Below are positions 9,402 to 17,289 of a stretch of DNA of 64,000 nucleotides, piece by piece (the first letter of the stretch is position 1; the number at the start of each line of letters is the position of its first letter). The DNA comes from Bacteroidota bacterium (lineage in GTDB: Bacteria; Bacteroidota; Bacteroidia; Chitinophagales; Saprospiraceae). The notes beneath the pieces were generated by a model. It worked only from the letters and a program-made list of their open reading frames with translations. It had not been told where the DNA came from and made no database searches. The DNA lies in the NCBI GenBank assembly GCA_030147525.1, contig JASBVF010000005.1, forward strand, positions 1 through 64,000. The letters are read 5' to 3'. The position numbers and the translations under genes are program-made.

Positions 9402-9986
9402 ATGACAGAAGAATCACTTTGGTACATCTTCATCAATGCGAGTTTGGTCAACAACTTCGTGCTGGCGTATTTCCTGGGGATATGCCCCTTCCTGGGCGTG
9501 TCCGGCAAGATGGAAACCGCCTCTAAAATGGGAGGCGCCGTGACCTTCGTGATGATTGTCGCCTCGATGTGCGCTTACGGCATCCATGCCCTGCTGGTGG
9601 CCGTGAATGCGCCGTTTTTGCAGCTCATCAGCTACATCGTGGTCATCGCATCGACCGTGCAGTTGGTGGAGATGTTTATTAAAAAAATGAGTCCCGCACT
9701 GTTCCGGGCGCTGGGGATTTTCCTGCCGCTCATCACGACGAACTGTGCGATTCTGGGCCTAGCTTTGTTCCAAACGAACAAGGGCTACGGCTTTTTTGAA
9801 AGTTTTGTGTACGCCCTGGGGGCTGGCGCAGGTTTTACCCTGGCCCTCGTCCTCATGGCAGGTTTGCGTGAAAAACTGGACTTCGCTGAAGTCCCCGGCA
9901 TCGTGAAAGGCACGGTGCTGACCCTGCTAGTGGCGGGTATTTTGTCGCTGTCGTTCATGGGGTTTGCGGGGTTGGGGAGTCAGTAA
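9402..9986 (+). CDS. rnfA: Rnf complex subunit A, membrane subunit
   Basis: Six-helix membrane protein of 194 residues, paralogous to RnfE. The conserved lead LVNNFVLAYFLGICPFLGVS near residue 14 and GLALFQTNKGYGFFES near 120 identify RnfA/NqrE. It forms the ion channel part of Rnf together with RnfD and RnfE. Confidence 0.95.
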   Translation: MTEESLWYIFINASLVNNFVLAYFLGICPFLGVSGKMETASKMGGAVTFVMIVASMCAYGIHALLVAVNAPFLQLISYIVVIASTVQLVEMFIKKMSPALFRALGIFLPLITTNCAILGLALFQTNKGYGFFESFVYALGAGAGFTLALVLMAGLREKLDFAEVPGIVKGTVLTLLVAGILSLSFMGFAGLGSQ

Positions 9987-10105
9987 ACTGGTGAATTGGT
10001 GAAATCGGAGATTCACGTAAGTAATTAGTAAATTGGGCTGGACGCCCCAACTAATTACTTACGTGAATCTCCGATTTCACCAATTTACCAATCCACTAAT
10101 TTACC
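9984..10105. repeat. long word-like inverted repeat
   Basis: The longest repeat of the rnf run. A 30-bp perfectly complementary core (starting GGTGAAATCGGAGATTCACG) lies within longer arms of AATTGGTG/AATTTACC words, with apex GGGCTGGACGCCCC. The same apex is used in the next repeat at 10287-10366. Confidence 0.88.
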
Positions 10106-10110
10106 AAAAT

Positions 10111-10290
10111 ATGATAAACTCATTGCTCATCGGAATAGGCGGAATGGTTGGCCTCATGGTCGTTTGGTACATCGTGCAGCGGTTGTGGGGGGATTCATTT
10201 TCCGACTACATCTCGGAGGACGACGTGCTGGCGGCACGGGGCGGATGCGGGAATTGTGGATGCGGAACAGCTTGTAAAAAAAAACAGTGA
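10111..10290 (+). CDS. small single-span protein with Cys-rich tail
   Basis: 59 residues with one hydrophobic helix (about 4-24) and a C-terminal tail GGCGNCGCGTACKKKQ with four cysteines. The start was chosen at the ATG just after the repeat. Located inside the rnf operon between rnfA and the FNR-like gene. The tail could bind a metal or Fe-S cluster, comparable in layout to the small Cys-rich FeoB-associated proteins; any role as an Rnf accessory is inference. Confidence 0.7.
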   Translation: MINSLLIGIGGMVGLMVVWYIVQRLWGDSFSDYISEDDVLAARGGCGNCGCGTACKKKQ

Positions 10291-10366
10291 ATTAGTGAAT
10301 TGGTGAATTAGTAAATTGGGCTGGACGCCCCACTAATTCACCAATTCACTAATTCACCAATTTACT
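10287..10366. repeat. word-like inverted repeat, AATTCACC vocabulary
   Basis: Begins in the TGA stop of the small Cys-rich gene, apex GGGCTGGACGCCCC as in the previous repeat, and returns to just before the FNR-like gene. Confidence 0.85.
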
Positions 10367-10373
10367 CATAAAC

Positions 10374-11228
10374 ATGGCACATTTAGCAGATTTCAATACC
10401 GAAAAAAAATTCCGGGCCACCGTCAAAAAAACGGAGCGCCTGACCCCTGCCAACACGGAGGAAGTGCGGGAAATTTTACTCGAAGTCCAACCGGAATTCA
10501 ACGTGAAAGTGGACCAGAGCTTCGGCGTACTGGTCAAATCCTCGGGTGAATTTGGCAACACCTTCCACCACCGGCTGTACAGCGTGGCCGATTTGCCGGA
10601 AAAGAAAAACGGCAACCCGCTCATCACCATGCTGGTGAAACGCTGCTCCTACGTGGACGATTTCAGCGGCGAACTGTATGACGGCGTGGCCTCCAACTAC
10701 CTCTGCGACCGCCGGGTGGGCGATGAAATCACCTTGACCGGTCCGCACAGCCTGCCCTTCGTGGTGCCGGCCGACAAAACGGCCAACCTCATCCTCGTGG
10801 GCATGGGCACGGGCATTGCGCCGTTCCGGGCTTTCATCAAACACATTTACAAAAACGTGAAAGACTGGAAGGGCAAAGTCCGCCTGTTCTACGGCGCCCG
10901 CAGCGGTCTGGAGTTGCTGTACCTGAACGACAAGGACGGCGACCTGACCAACTACTACGACGAGGCGACGTTCGAGGCTTTCCACGCCATCAGCCCCAGG
11001 CCGCACATGAACGACCCTATCGCCCTCGATGCCGCCATCGAAGAGCGTGCTGCAGAGATTGTCGAAATGCTGAACCAAACCAACACCTACATCTACGTCG
11101 CCGGCTACGAGAAGGTGAAAGGCATGCTGGACAAGGCATTTTCCAACATCCTCGGCTCGAAGGAGAAGTGGGAAACCCGCAAGGCGGAACTGGTGGCAGG
11201 AAAGAAGTGGGCGGAGATTATTTATTGA
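10374..11228 (+). CDS. ferredoxin-NADP+ reductase-like flavoprotein
   Basis: 284 residues of the plant-type FNR fold. The FAD-binding signature RLYSVAD (near 64), the NADP-binding loop GMGTGIAPFRAF (near 143) and an aromatic C-terminal Tyr that would stack on the flavin are all present. It would exchange electrons between ferredoxin/flavodoxin and NADP(H). Its place between rnfA and rnfB suggests that it is made with Rnf and couples the same ferredoxin pool to NADPH. The exact electron partner cannot be read from the sequence. Confidence 0.85.
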   Translation: MAHLADFNTEKKFRATVKKTERLTPANTEEVREILLEVQPEFNVKVDQSFGVLVKSSGEFGNTFHHRLYSVADLPEKKNGNPLITMLVKRCSYVDDFSGELYDGVASNYLCDRRVGDEITLTGPHSLPFVVPADKTANLILVGMGTGIAPFRAFIKHIYKNVKDWKGKVRLFYGARSGLELLYLNDKDGDLTNYYDEATFEAFHAISPRPHMNDPIALDAAIEERAAEIVEMLNQTNTYIYVAGYEKVKGMLDKAFSNILGSKEKWETRKAELVAGKKWAEIIY

Positions 11229-11306
11229 GTTTGAGGAGTTTGATGGGTTTGAGGAGTTTGAGTCGCTTGCGCATCAAACAATTCAAACTTTTCAAACCCA
11301 TCAAAC
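11229..11306. repeat. word-like inverted repeat, TCAAAC vocabulary
   Basis: GTTTGAGGAGTTTGATGGG words, a short centre with TCGCTTGCGC, then TTCAAACCCATCAAAC words. It fills the gap between the FNR-like gene and rnfB and uses a third vocabulary within this operon. Confidence 0.85.
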
Positions 11307-11318
11307 AAAATCACTGAC

Positions 11319-12185
11319 ATGACTATCGCAATCGCACTTATCGCATTGGGAAGCCTGACGCTATTGCTGGCCGTCATGCTCATCGTGGCGAACAAGAAAC
11401 TGTACGTTTACGAAGACCCCCGCATCGATCAGGTGGAGGACATGCTGCCGCATGCCAACTGCGGAGCCTGTGGCTATCCCGGTTGCCGACCCTTTGCGGA
11501 GGCACTGGTAACGGGGAAAGCGTTGCCCGGCAAGTGTACCGTCAGCTCGGACGAAGGGCGAATGAAAATCGCCAACTTCCTCGGTGTTGCGCTGGGGGCT
11601 GAGGAGAAAATAGTAGCCAGGCTGGCCTGCGGCGGCGGCGTCAACGTAGCCATCACCCGGGCGAAATACCAGGGTATCCAGAGTTGCCAGGCGGCTTCGC
11701 TGGTATCCGGTGGCGGGAAGGGATGTTTTTGGGGCTGCCTGGGAATCGGCGATTGTGAGGCGGTATGCGATTTCGACGCAATCACGATGAATGAGTTCGG
11801 CCTGCCGGTCGTGGATGTGGCGAAGTGTACCGCCTGTGGGGATTGTGTGGAGGTTTGCCCGAAGGACTTGTTTTCGCTGCAACCCATCAGTCATCGCCTG
11901 TGGGTGAACTGCAAAAACCTCGAAATGGGCGACGACATCCTCGAAGAATGCCAGGTGGCGTGTACCGCTTGCGGGAAATGTGCCATGGACGCCCCCGGCA
12001 ACCTGATTTCGATGATCAACAACCTGCCGGTGGTGGATTATTCAAAAAACCACAACACGCAGGCGCCGATTCAGCGCTGTCCTACGGGTGCTATCGTTTG
12101 GCTGGATGATAAAAAAGGCATCGTCAAAGGGCCGGAAGCGAAGAAAATAGTGCGGAAGGGGCAGCGGATGGAGGGGTTTTCGTAA
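11319..12185 (+). CDS. rnfB: Rnf complex subunit B, iron-sulfur subunit
   Basis: Electron entry subunit that accepts from ferredoxin. An N-terminal membrane helix (about 1-24) is followed by CGACGYPGCRPFAEAL (about 47, the RnfB cluster), a GCFWGCLGIGDC motif near 141, CTACGDC near 170 and CTACGKC near 213. The last motif continues CAMDAP, with the nearby QRCPTGAI providing the remaining Cys. 288 residues. It is the last gene, as in the CDGEAB order known from clostridia, but here separated from rnfA by two extra genes. Confidence 0.95.
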   Translation: MTIAIALIALGSLTLLLAVMLIVANKKLYVYEDPRIDQVEDMLPHANCGACGYPGCRPFAEALVTGKALPGKCTVSSDEGRMKIANFLGVALGAEEKIVARLACGGGVNVAITRAKYQGIQSCQAASLVSGGGKGCFWGCLGIGDCEAVCDFDAITMNEFGLPVVDVAKCTACGDCVEVCPKDLFSLQPISHRLWVNCKNLEMGDDILEECQVACTACGKCAMDAPGNLISMINNLPVVDYSKNHNTQAPIQRCPTGAIVWLDDKKGIVKGPEAKKIVRKGQRMEGFS

Positions 12186-12217
12186 GCAAAATTTAAAAAG
12201 CAAGTAAAAATTCGTGA

Positions 12218-12248
12218 GACAGGTGCCCCTTGCACTTGTCTTTTTTTT
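12218..12248 (+). terminator. intrinsic terminator of the rnf operon
   Basis: Stem GACAGGTGC / GCACTTGTC (12218-12226 / 12232-12240, one G-T pair) with a CCCTT loop, followed by eight T. It lies 33 bp after rnfB. Confidence 0.9.
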
Positions 12249-12251
12249 GAA

Positions 12252-12653
12252 TCACAGCGGCCAATCTACCTTTCTGGCTTCCCACAGCATTTTCCCGAAG
12301 GGAATCCACCAGATGAGGTCATTAGTGAGCAGCGTCCAGCCGAACTGCGGGTAGGCGGTGTCCATCAGCAGGTTCATGACGTAGCCCGCCGGGCCGAATA
12401 TTTTACCCAAAAAACCTACCGCCACGATAGGCCAGAATTTCACCGGGTTGTAACTCGCCCACCAATAGGCCAGCCCGTACACGCCGATAACCATGCCCAT
12501 GCCCTGCCAGATCATCGGGTGATTGAGCCGGGGCATATCGAGCAAGTCGAAAAAATGTTGCGGAGCAAGGACGACCCAAGCACCCCAGAGCAGGTTGTAG
12601 CCGGCTGCCAGGCGGAGCGTGAGGCGCATCCAGGAAGGGATTGACTGTTTCAC
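12252..12653 (-). CDS. hypothetical membrane protein, four predicted helices
   Basis: 133 residues, mostly hydrophobic, with motifs WGAWVVLAP near 24, WQGMGMVIGVYG near 49 and KIFGPAGYV near 83. It resembles small membrane proteins of unknown function found in Bacteroidota. It ends next to the rnf terminator, convergent with rnfB, and is the last gene of the minus-strand run. No function is proposed. Confidence 0.7.
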   Translation of the reverse strand: MKQSIPSWMRLTLRLAAGYNLLWGAWVVLAPQHFFDLLDMPRLNHPMIWQGMGMVIGVYGLAYWWASYNPVKFWPIVAVGFLGKIFGPAGYVMNLLMDTAYPQFGWTLLTNDLIWWIPFGKMLWEARKVDWPL

Positions 12654-12721
12654 AGAAATTTATTTTTTAAAAAAGAGTCAGTGAAACATGTATTCAGCCA
12701 TGTGGTTCAAAATCTTCTACC

Positions 12722-13873
12722 CTACCCCACCCGCTTCCGGTACGTCAGCATCGCCAGCCCGTTCATCACCACGCCGATAATGATGCATACCACGAAATTG
12801 TAACGAATGTCGGCGAATCTGCTGCCCTTCAGCAGCACCAGCCGCATCACCTCCACGAAATGGGCGATGGGGTTGGGCACCGTCATCGCCTGTGCCCACT
12901 TGGGCATACTTTCTATTGGGGTGAAAAGCCCCGACATGAGGATGAAAATGACCATGAAAAACCAGGCGATGAACATGGCCTGCTGCTGCGTGTCGGCGAA
13001 GTTGGAGATGAAAAAACCGATGCCCAGCACAGCGAAAATATTGACCACGCAGAAAGCAAAAACCACCCACAGACTGCCCACCATCGGAATATCGAAGACC
13101 AGTTTTCCCACCGTCAGCCCCAGCGTCAGGTCGAACAACCCGATGAACAGGAACGGCAGCAGCTTCCCGGCGATGAACTGCCACTTTCGGATGGGCGACA
13201 CGTTGATCTGTTCGATGGTGCCGACTTCCTTTTCCCGCACCACATTCATGGCGGACAGCACCAGTACGAGCATGGCTACCAGTTCGCCGAGAATACCCGG
13301 CACCATGAACGTTTTGTAGTCAAGCGTGGGGTTGTACCAGTTGGACCAGGTCGTGGAGAGGATTGGAGGATTGGAGGATTGGAGGGTTGAAGCGGTTACA
13401 GCGCTGCGAACCGGGATCAATTCGGCTTTCATTTCCTGTCCGAAATTTTGAAAAACCTGCCCGGCGTAGCTGGCGGCGAGGCCTGCTTTCTGGCCGTTGA
13501 TGGCGTTGACCTGCATTTGCAGTTTGGTGGGTTGTTTTCGTAAAACATCCCGCTCGAAGTTGGCGGGGATGGTGAGGACGAGATCGGCCTTGTCGTTTTC
13601 AATCAAATCGAAAGCTGCATCGTCGTTGAGTGGCATGGCTTTCAGTTTGAAATAGCCGGAGGCCGTCAGCTTACTCACCAGCAGGCGGGAGGAGGTGGAG
13701 CGGTCGTAATCCGTCACGGCCAGCGAGATGTTTTTGATATCGTGCGTTGCCGCAAACGACAGGATGATCAACTGAATGACGGGCATCACAATGAGGATGG
13801 GCAACATCGTCCGGTTGCGGAGGATTTGCAGGAATTCTTTTTGGACTAATAATAAAATGGTGCGCATGGCCAA
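12722..13873 (-). CDS. ABC-2 type transporter permease (YbhR/YbhS-like)
   Basis: 383 residues: an N-terminal helix (about 23-41), a large extracytoplasmic domain, then five helices with the conserved VREKEVGTIEQINVSPI near 225, typical of ABC-2 permeases exporting drugs or lipids. Works with the two ATPases at 15845 and 17290, the second permease at 14432, the HlyD adaptor and TolC. Within the extracytoplasmic domain, TLQSSNPPILST is encoded by a word repeat (13359-13387), so part of the domain is repeat-derived. ATG at 13873 or 13867. Confidence 0.9.
   Translation of the reverse strand: MAMRTILLLVQKEFLQILRNRTMLPILIVMPVIQLIILSFAATHDIKNISLAVTDYDRSTSSRLLVSKLTASGYFKLKAMPLNDDAAFDLIENDKADLVLTIPANFERDVLRKQPTKLQMQVNAINGQKAGLAASYAGQVFQNFGQEMKAELIPVRSAVTASTLQSSNPPILSTTWSNWYNPTLDYKTFMVPGILGELVAMLVLVLSAMNVVREKEVGTIEQINVSPIRKWQFIAGKLLPFLFIGLFDLTLGLTVGKLVFDIPMVGSLWVVFAFCVVNIFAVLGIGFFISNFADTQQQAMFIAWFFMVIFILMSGLFTPIESMPKWAQAMTVPNPIAHFVEVMRLVLLKGSRFADIRYNFVVCIIIGVVMNGLAMLTYRKRVG
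13359..13387. repeat. in-frame word repeat GGAGGATT within the permease gene
   Basis: Tandem GGATTGGAGGATTGGAGG words. On the coding strand they give QSSNPPIL. The paralogous permease has the same kind of repeat at a similar domain position (15070-15106). Confidence 0.75.
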
Positions 13874-13879
13874 GCCAGG

Positions 13880-13963
13880 TTTTCTCCCGCAGATTTCGCA
13901 GATGAGCGCAGATTTTTTATGTCAAAAAGATTTATCTGCGTCCATCAGCGAAGTCTGTGGGGA
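13880..13963. repeat. word-like inverted repeat, CGCAGATTTCGCAGATG vocabulary
   Basis: CTCCCGCAGATTTCGCAGATG, then CGCAGATTT, and the partially complementary TCTGCGTCCATCAGCG and TCTGTGGGG. It fills the gap between the permease and the VOC gene. Related to the repeat at 36535-36608. Confidence 0.8.
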
Positions 13964-13970
13964 ACAAATT

Positions 13971-14390
13971 TTACGGTAATCCCCAGATACGGCCGGGAGC
14001 CAATTCCAGGCAATTACCCGCCGGGTCACGGAAGTAAATAGAAGTGCCTCCATTGGGCCAGTTCACTTCGCTCTCGATTTCCACGCCGGCCTTTTTCAGC
14101 CGCTCCCGCCAGCGGGGTATCTCCTCCTCCCCTACCCTGAAGCAGACATGCCCGGCGCCGGTCGTACCGTGCAGCGGGACCAGATCGCCGTTGATCGTAG
14201 TGACTTCGCTGGCGGTTATTTCAGGATTAAAAATCAGGAACACGGCATTCCCACAGCGAAAAAACACGTGGCGGCCGGGCTGTTTGGCAAACATTTCCAG
14301 TCCCAGTATTTCACGATAAAAAACCTCCGCCGCATCGAGATCGGCAGCGCAGAGGCAGGTTTCAAGTACGCCTGATATTTTCATAATCAT
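13971..14390 (-). CDS. VOC (glyoxalase/bleomycin-resistance) family protein
   Basis: 139 residues with the two beta-alpha-beta-beta-beta units of vicinal-oxygen-chelate proteins: LETCLCAADLDAAEVFYRE at the start and YFRDPAGNCLELAPG at the end, the latter holding the usual metal-ligand Glu. The substrate is unknown. It sits between the two ABC permease genes in the same orientation, so it may be cotranscribed with the efflux system. Confidence 0.85.
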   Translation of the reverse strand: MIMKISGVLETCLCAADLDAAEVFYREILGLEMFAKQPGRHVFFRCGNAVFLIFNPEITASEVTTINGDLVPLHGTTGAGHVCFRVGEEEIPRWRERLKKAGVEIESEVNWPNGGTSIYFRDPAGNCLELAPGRIWGLP

Positions 14391-14431
14391 CTCATTTTCA
14401 AAGCAATCAAACCATTTTAACCATCAAACAA

Positions 14432-15544
14432 TCAAGTCAACCTGATCTTAAAACTCTTCATCGCCAGCAGCAGCAGCACCAAAGACATGCCGCCCAGGAT
14501 CGCCGCCTCCTGCCAGATGTAATTCCAACCCGTGCCTTTCAGCATGATGTCCCGTAGGATGGAAATGAACCACCTCGCCGGGATAATATTCCCGATCACC
14601 TGGAGTGGCGCCGGCATGCTTGCCAGCGGAAAAATGAAATCCGACAGCAGCACCGTGGGTAGCATCAACCCAACCAGCGAAATCATCATAGCCGTTTGCT
14701 GGGTGTCCACCCGTGCCGAGATCAGCACCCCCAGCGATAGCGCCGTCAATGCGTACAGCATGCTCATGGCCAGCAGCAGCAGCAAACTCCCCACCACCGG
14801 TACGCCAAAAACCGCAGCGCCCAGCCCCAGGATCATCAAGCCGATGCCAAAGGCCAGCAGAACGTAGGGCACCACCTTCCCCACCACGATCAGCAGCGGG
14901 TGCAGGGGTGAAACGAGCAGCAGTTCCATCGTGCCCAGTTCCTTTTCCCTTGCGATGGTCAGCGAAGTCATCATCGCCGAAATCAGCATCAGGATGAGCG
15001 CCATGACGCCGGGCACGAAGAGGTAGGCACTCTTGAGTTCGGGGTTGTAGAGCATGCGGGTTTCGACGAGGATTGAGGGATTGGAGGATTGGAGGATTGA
15101 AGGATTCAGGCCCTGCTGAAAATCGGCGACCATTTGGTTAGCGTAGGCGACGAGGGTGGAGGCATAGTTCGGTTCGCTGCCATCGGCGATGAACTGCACC
15201 TGTGCGCCGCCTTCGTGCTGTATTTTTTGGGTAAAATTGGAGGGGATGACGACGGCCATTTTGATTTTACCTTTTTTAAAATAACTGTGCAGATCGTCGT
15301 AGCTGCGGGCTTCGTCCACCAGTTGGAAATGGCCGGAGGCGGTGAGTTTGTCTGTCAGTTCCCGGCTGAGTTCATCCCGAGACTGGTCGAGTACGGCAAT
15401 GCTGGCATTGCGGAATTCGTTGGTCACCGCATAGCCGAAAATGATGATCTGCGCCACCGGCATCCCCAGCAGGATGAGCAGTGTGCGCCGGTCCCTGAGG
15501 ATGTGACGGAATTCTTTTTTGACGAATGCCCAGAATTTTTTCAT
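14432..15544 (-). CDS. ABC-2 type transporter permease (YbhS-like)
   Basis: 370 residues from the ATG at 15544 (MKKFWAFVKKEF); an upstream in-frame ATG at 15613 would overlap the UPF0175 promoter and adds non-conserved residues. Same layout as the permease at 12722: N-terminal helix, extracytoplasmic domain, five helices, and AREKELGTMELLLVSP. The two permeases probably form a heterodimer. GLNPSILQSSNPSILVE is encoded by a word repeat (15070-15106). Confidence 0.9.
   Translation of the reverse strand: MKKFWAFVKKEFRHILRDRRTLLILLGMPVAQIIIFGYAVTNEFRNASIAVLDQSRDELSRELTDKLTASGHFQLVDEARSYDDLHSYFKKGKIKMAVVIPSNFTQKIQHEGGAQVQFIADGSEPNYASTLVAYANQMVADFQQGLNPSILQSSNPSILVETRMLYNPELKSAYLFVPGVMALILMLISAMMTSLTIAREKELGTMELLLVSPLHPLLIVVGKVVPYVLLAFGIGLMILGLGAAVFGVPVVGSLLLLLAMSMLYALTALSLGVLISARVDTQQTAMMISLVGLMLPTVLLSDFIFPLASMPAPLQVIGNIIPARWFISILRDIMLKGTGWNYIWQEAAILGGMSLVLLLLAMKSFKIRLT
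15070..15106. repeat. in-frame word repeat GGAGGATT within the second permease gene
   Basis: GGATTGAGGGATTGGAGG words read in frame as NPSILQSSNPSIL. Same vocabulary as in the sister permease. Confidence 0.75.
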
Positions 15545-15613
15545 GTTTTTTAAAACTGCACCCCGGCGGCACTTTTGCCGGAGAAAATGTATTTTTGTTT
15601 GAAAATCAATCAA

Positions 15614-15859
15614 ATGAATTTAGTCATCACCATACCGGAACCAGATTTTGAAGGCCTCGGAAAAACGGAAGCCGAAGCCCGCCTCGATCTGGCCGTTTTT
15701 TTCTATACTGAATGGCACATGCCTCCCGGCAGATGCGCCAAATATGCCGGTATTTCAAAAGTTGTTTTTTTGGATGAATTGGGGAAAAAGGGAATCCCGG
15801 TTCGTTACGATGTTTCGGCATTGGAGCAGGATGTTCAAAACTTTTCACCCCCTCGCTAA
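15614..15859 (+). CDS. UPF0175 family protein, putative antitoxin
   Basis: 81 residues. The C-terminal part PGRCAKYAGISKVVFLDELG followed by KKGIPVRYD is the UPF0175 helix-turn-helix-like signature. Many such proteins are antitoxins paired with PIN-type toxins, but no toxin gene follows here: the frame ends inside the convergent ABC ATPase end, overlapping it by 15 bp. A TATTTTTG -7-like element lies at 15590-15597. Orphan antitoxin or lone regulator; inserted opposite to the efflux operon. Confidence 0.75.
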   Translation: MNLVITIPEPDFEGLGKTEAEARLDLAVFFYTEWHMPPGRCAKYAGISKVVFLDELGKKGIPVRYDVSALEQDVQNFSPPR

Positions 15860-16582
15860 TTTCAAAAACACCTCATCCATACTTCCCACCCCGAACGTTT
15901 TCTTCAAACCGCCCGGCGTATCCAGCGCCTCGATTTTACCATCCACCATGATCGAAACCCGGTCGCAGTACTCCGCCTCATCCATGTAGTGCGTGGTGAC
16001 GAAGACCGTGACGCCACCGCTCGCCGCCTTGTAGATCATCTCCCAGAACTGCCGCCGGGTGATCGGGTCCACCCCGCCCGTCGGCTCGTCGAGAAAGACG
16101 ATGCGTGGCTCGTGGAGGATGGCAATGGAAAAGGCGAGGCGCTGTTTCCAGCCGAGGGGCAAGGATTTAACCAATTGATTTTCAACATTTTCCAGTTCCA
16201 GTTCCCGCAGCAGGCGGCTCGTTTTTTCTTTGATCCGGCTGCGTTTCAGGCCATAAATTCCGCCGAAAAATCGGATGTTCTCCCGTACCGTCAAATCCTC
16301 GTAAAGCGAAAACCGCTGGCTCATATAGCCGATGCTGCGCTTGATTTTTTCGGATTCCCGGTAAACGTCGAAACCCGCTACCCTGCCCTCTCCGCTGGTT
16401 GGCAGCAGCAGACCGTTGAGCATGCGCATGGCGGTGGTTTTGCCCGCCCCGTTGGCGCCGAGGAAGCCGAAAATTTCACCCGCCTTCACCTCGAAAGTGA
16501 TGGCATTGACGGCTGTGAAATCGCCGAATTTTTTGGTGAGGTTTTCAGCTTGTATGACTACGGAATCCGACATTCCTCTCAA
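15845..16582 (-). CDS. ABC transporter ATP-binding protein (drug/lipid efflux)
   Basis: 245 residues with Walker A GANGAGKTT near 42, a Q-loop (MSQRFSLYEDLTVREN), a degenerate signature (VKSLPLGWKQRLA), and Walker B VFLDEPTGGVDP. DrrA/YbhF-like group. The normal LSGG signature is replaced by LPLG, which suggests one asymmetric or weak ATP site if it dimerises with the ATPase at 17290. Confidence 0.92.
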   Translation of the reverse strand: MRGMSDSVVIQAENLTKKFGDFTAVNAITFEVKAGEIFGFLGANGAGKTTAMRMLNGLLLPTSGEGRVAGFDVYRESEKIKRSIGYMSQRFSLYEDLTVRENIRFFGGIYGLKRSRIKEKTSRLLRELELENVENQLVKSLPLGWKQRLAFSIAILHEPRIVFLDEPTGGVDPITRRQFWEMIYKAASGGVTVFVTTHYMDEAEYCDRVSIMVDGKIEALDTPGGLKKTFGVGSMDEVFLKLARG

Positions 16583-16636
16583 TTTTTGATTTAAAAAAAA
16601 TCCACTTAACTTGGCTAAAAATTAAAGTCCATCGAA

Positions 16637-17284
16637 ATGGAAGCTGCTGTTTTATCAAAAAAATCACCTGCCAAAAGTGACAAAATCCACCTCTTCTTCG
16701 AAGGGATTGAGGTGCAAGGCTTGCGTTCACCCATGACCGACGAAGAGTTCGAAGAATTTTGCTTCCAAAATCCTGACCTGCGCATCGAGCAAGACAAACA
16801 CGGAAATATCATCATCATGTCCCCCGTCTCACTACTATCAGGAAACTTCGAAAACGAGGTCAATATTGACCTTGGTCTTTGGAACCGCAAGCACAAACTC
16901 GGCATGACTTTCAGTCCTTCCACACTATTCATCTTACCGAATGGTGAAAAGCGAATGGCCGATGCCGCTTTTATTACTCATGGCAGATTGAAAAAACTAC
17001 CTGCTTCCGAGTGGAAAAAATTTGCCCATATCGTCCCCGATTTCATCATCGAAGTGCGTAGTCCATCCGATGATTTGGAGGATTTAAAAAATAAAATTTC
17101 AAACGTCTGGATCGCCAACGGCGTCCGGCTTGCCTGGCTCATTGACCCTGTCGATCAGGGGGCTTTTATTTTTAAACCTGACACTAAACCCGCTGAAATC
17201 CAAGGCTTTGATCACCGGCTTTCCGGCGAAGAGGTACTTCCGGGGTTTGAGTTTGACCTGAGTATTTTAAAAAAACAAGCCTGA
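16637..17284 (+). CDS. Uma2 family (DUF820) putative restriction-type endonuclease
   Basis: 215 residues with the PD-(D/E)XK-like core of Uma2 proteins: ADAAFI near 113 and PDFIIEVRSPSDD near 135, then a motif around LAWLIDP. The family is abundant in cyanobacteria and Bacteroidota, and its function is not established. A TTTTG-N18-TAACTTGG promoter-like pair lies at 16584-16614. It is inserted between the two ATPase genes of the efflux operon, on the opposite strand. One of four Uma2 genes in the window. Confidence 0.85.
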   Translation: MEAAVLSKKSPAKSDKIHLFFEGIEVQGLRSPMTDEEFEEFCFQNPDLRIEQDKHGNIIIMSPVSLLSGNFENEVNIDLGLWNRKHKLGMTFSPSTLFILPNGEKRMADAAFITHGRLKKLPASEWKKFAHIVPDFIIEVRSPSDDLEDLKNKISNVWIANGVRLAWLIDPVDQGAFIFKPDTKPAEIQGFDHRLSGEEVLPGFEFDLSILKKQA

Positions 17285-17289
17285 TTTTC

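Noticed and set aside
5415-11306. CRISPR-like or ordinary tandem-repeat array in the rnf operon
   Set aside because: Words are contiguous and palindromic, with no unique spacers and no cas genes.
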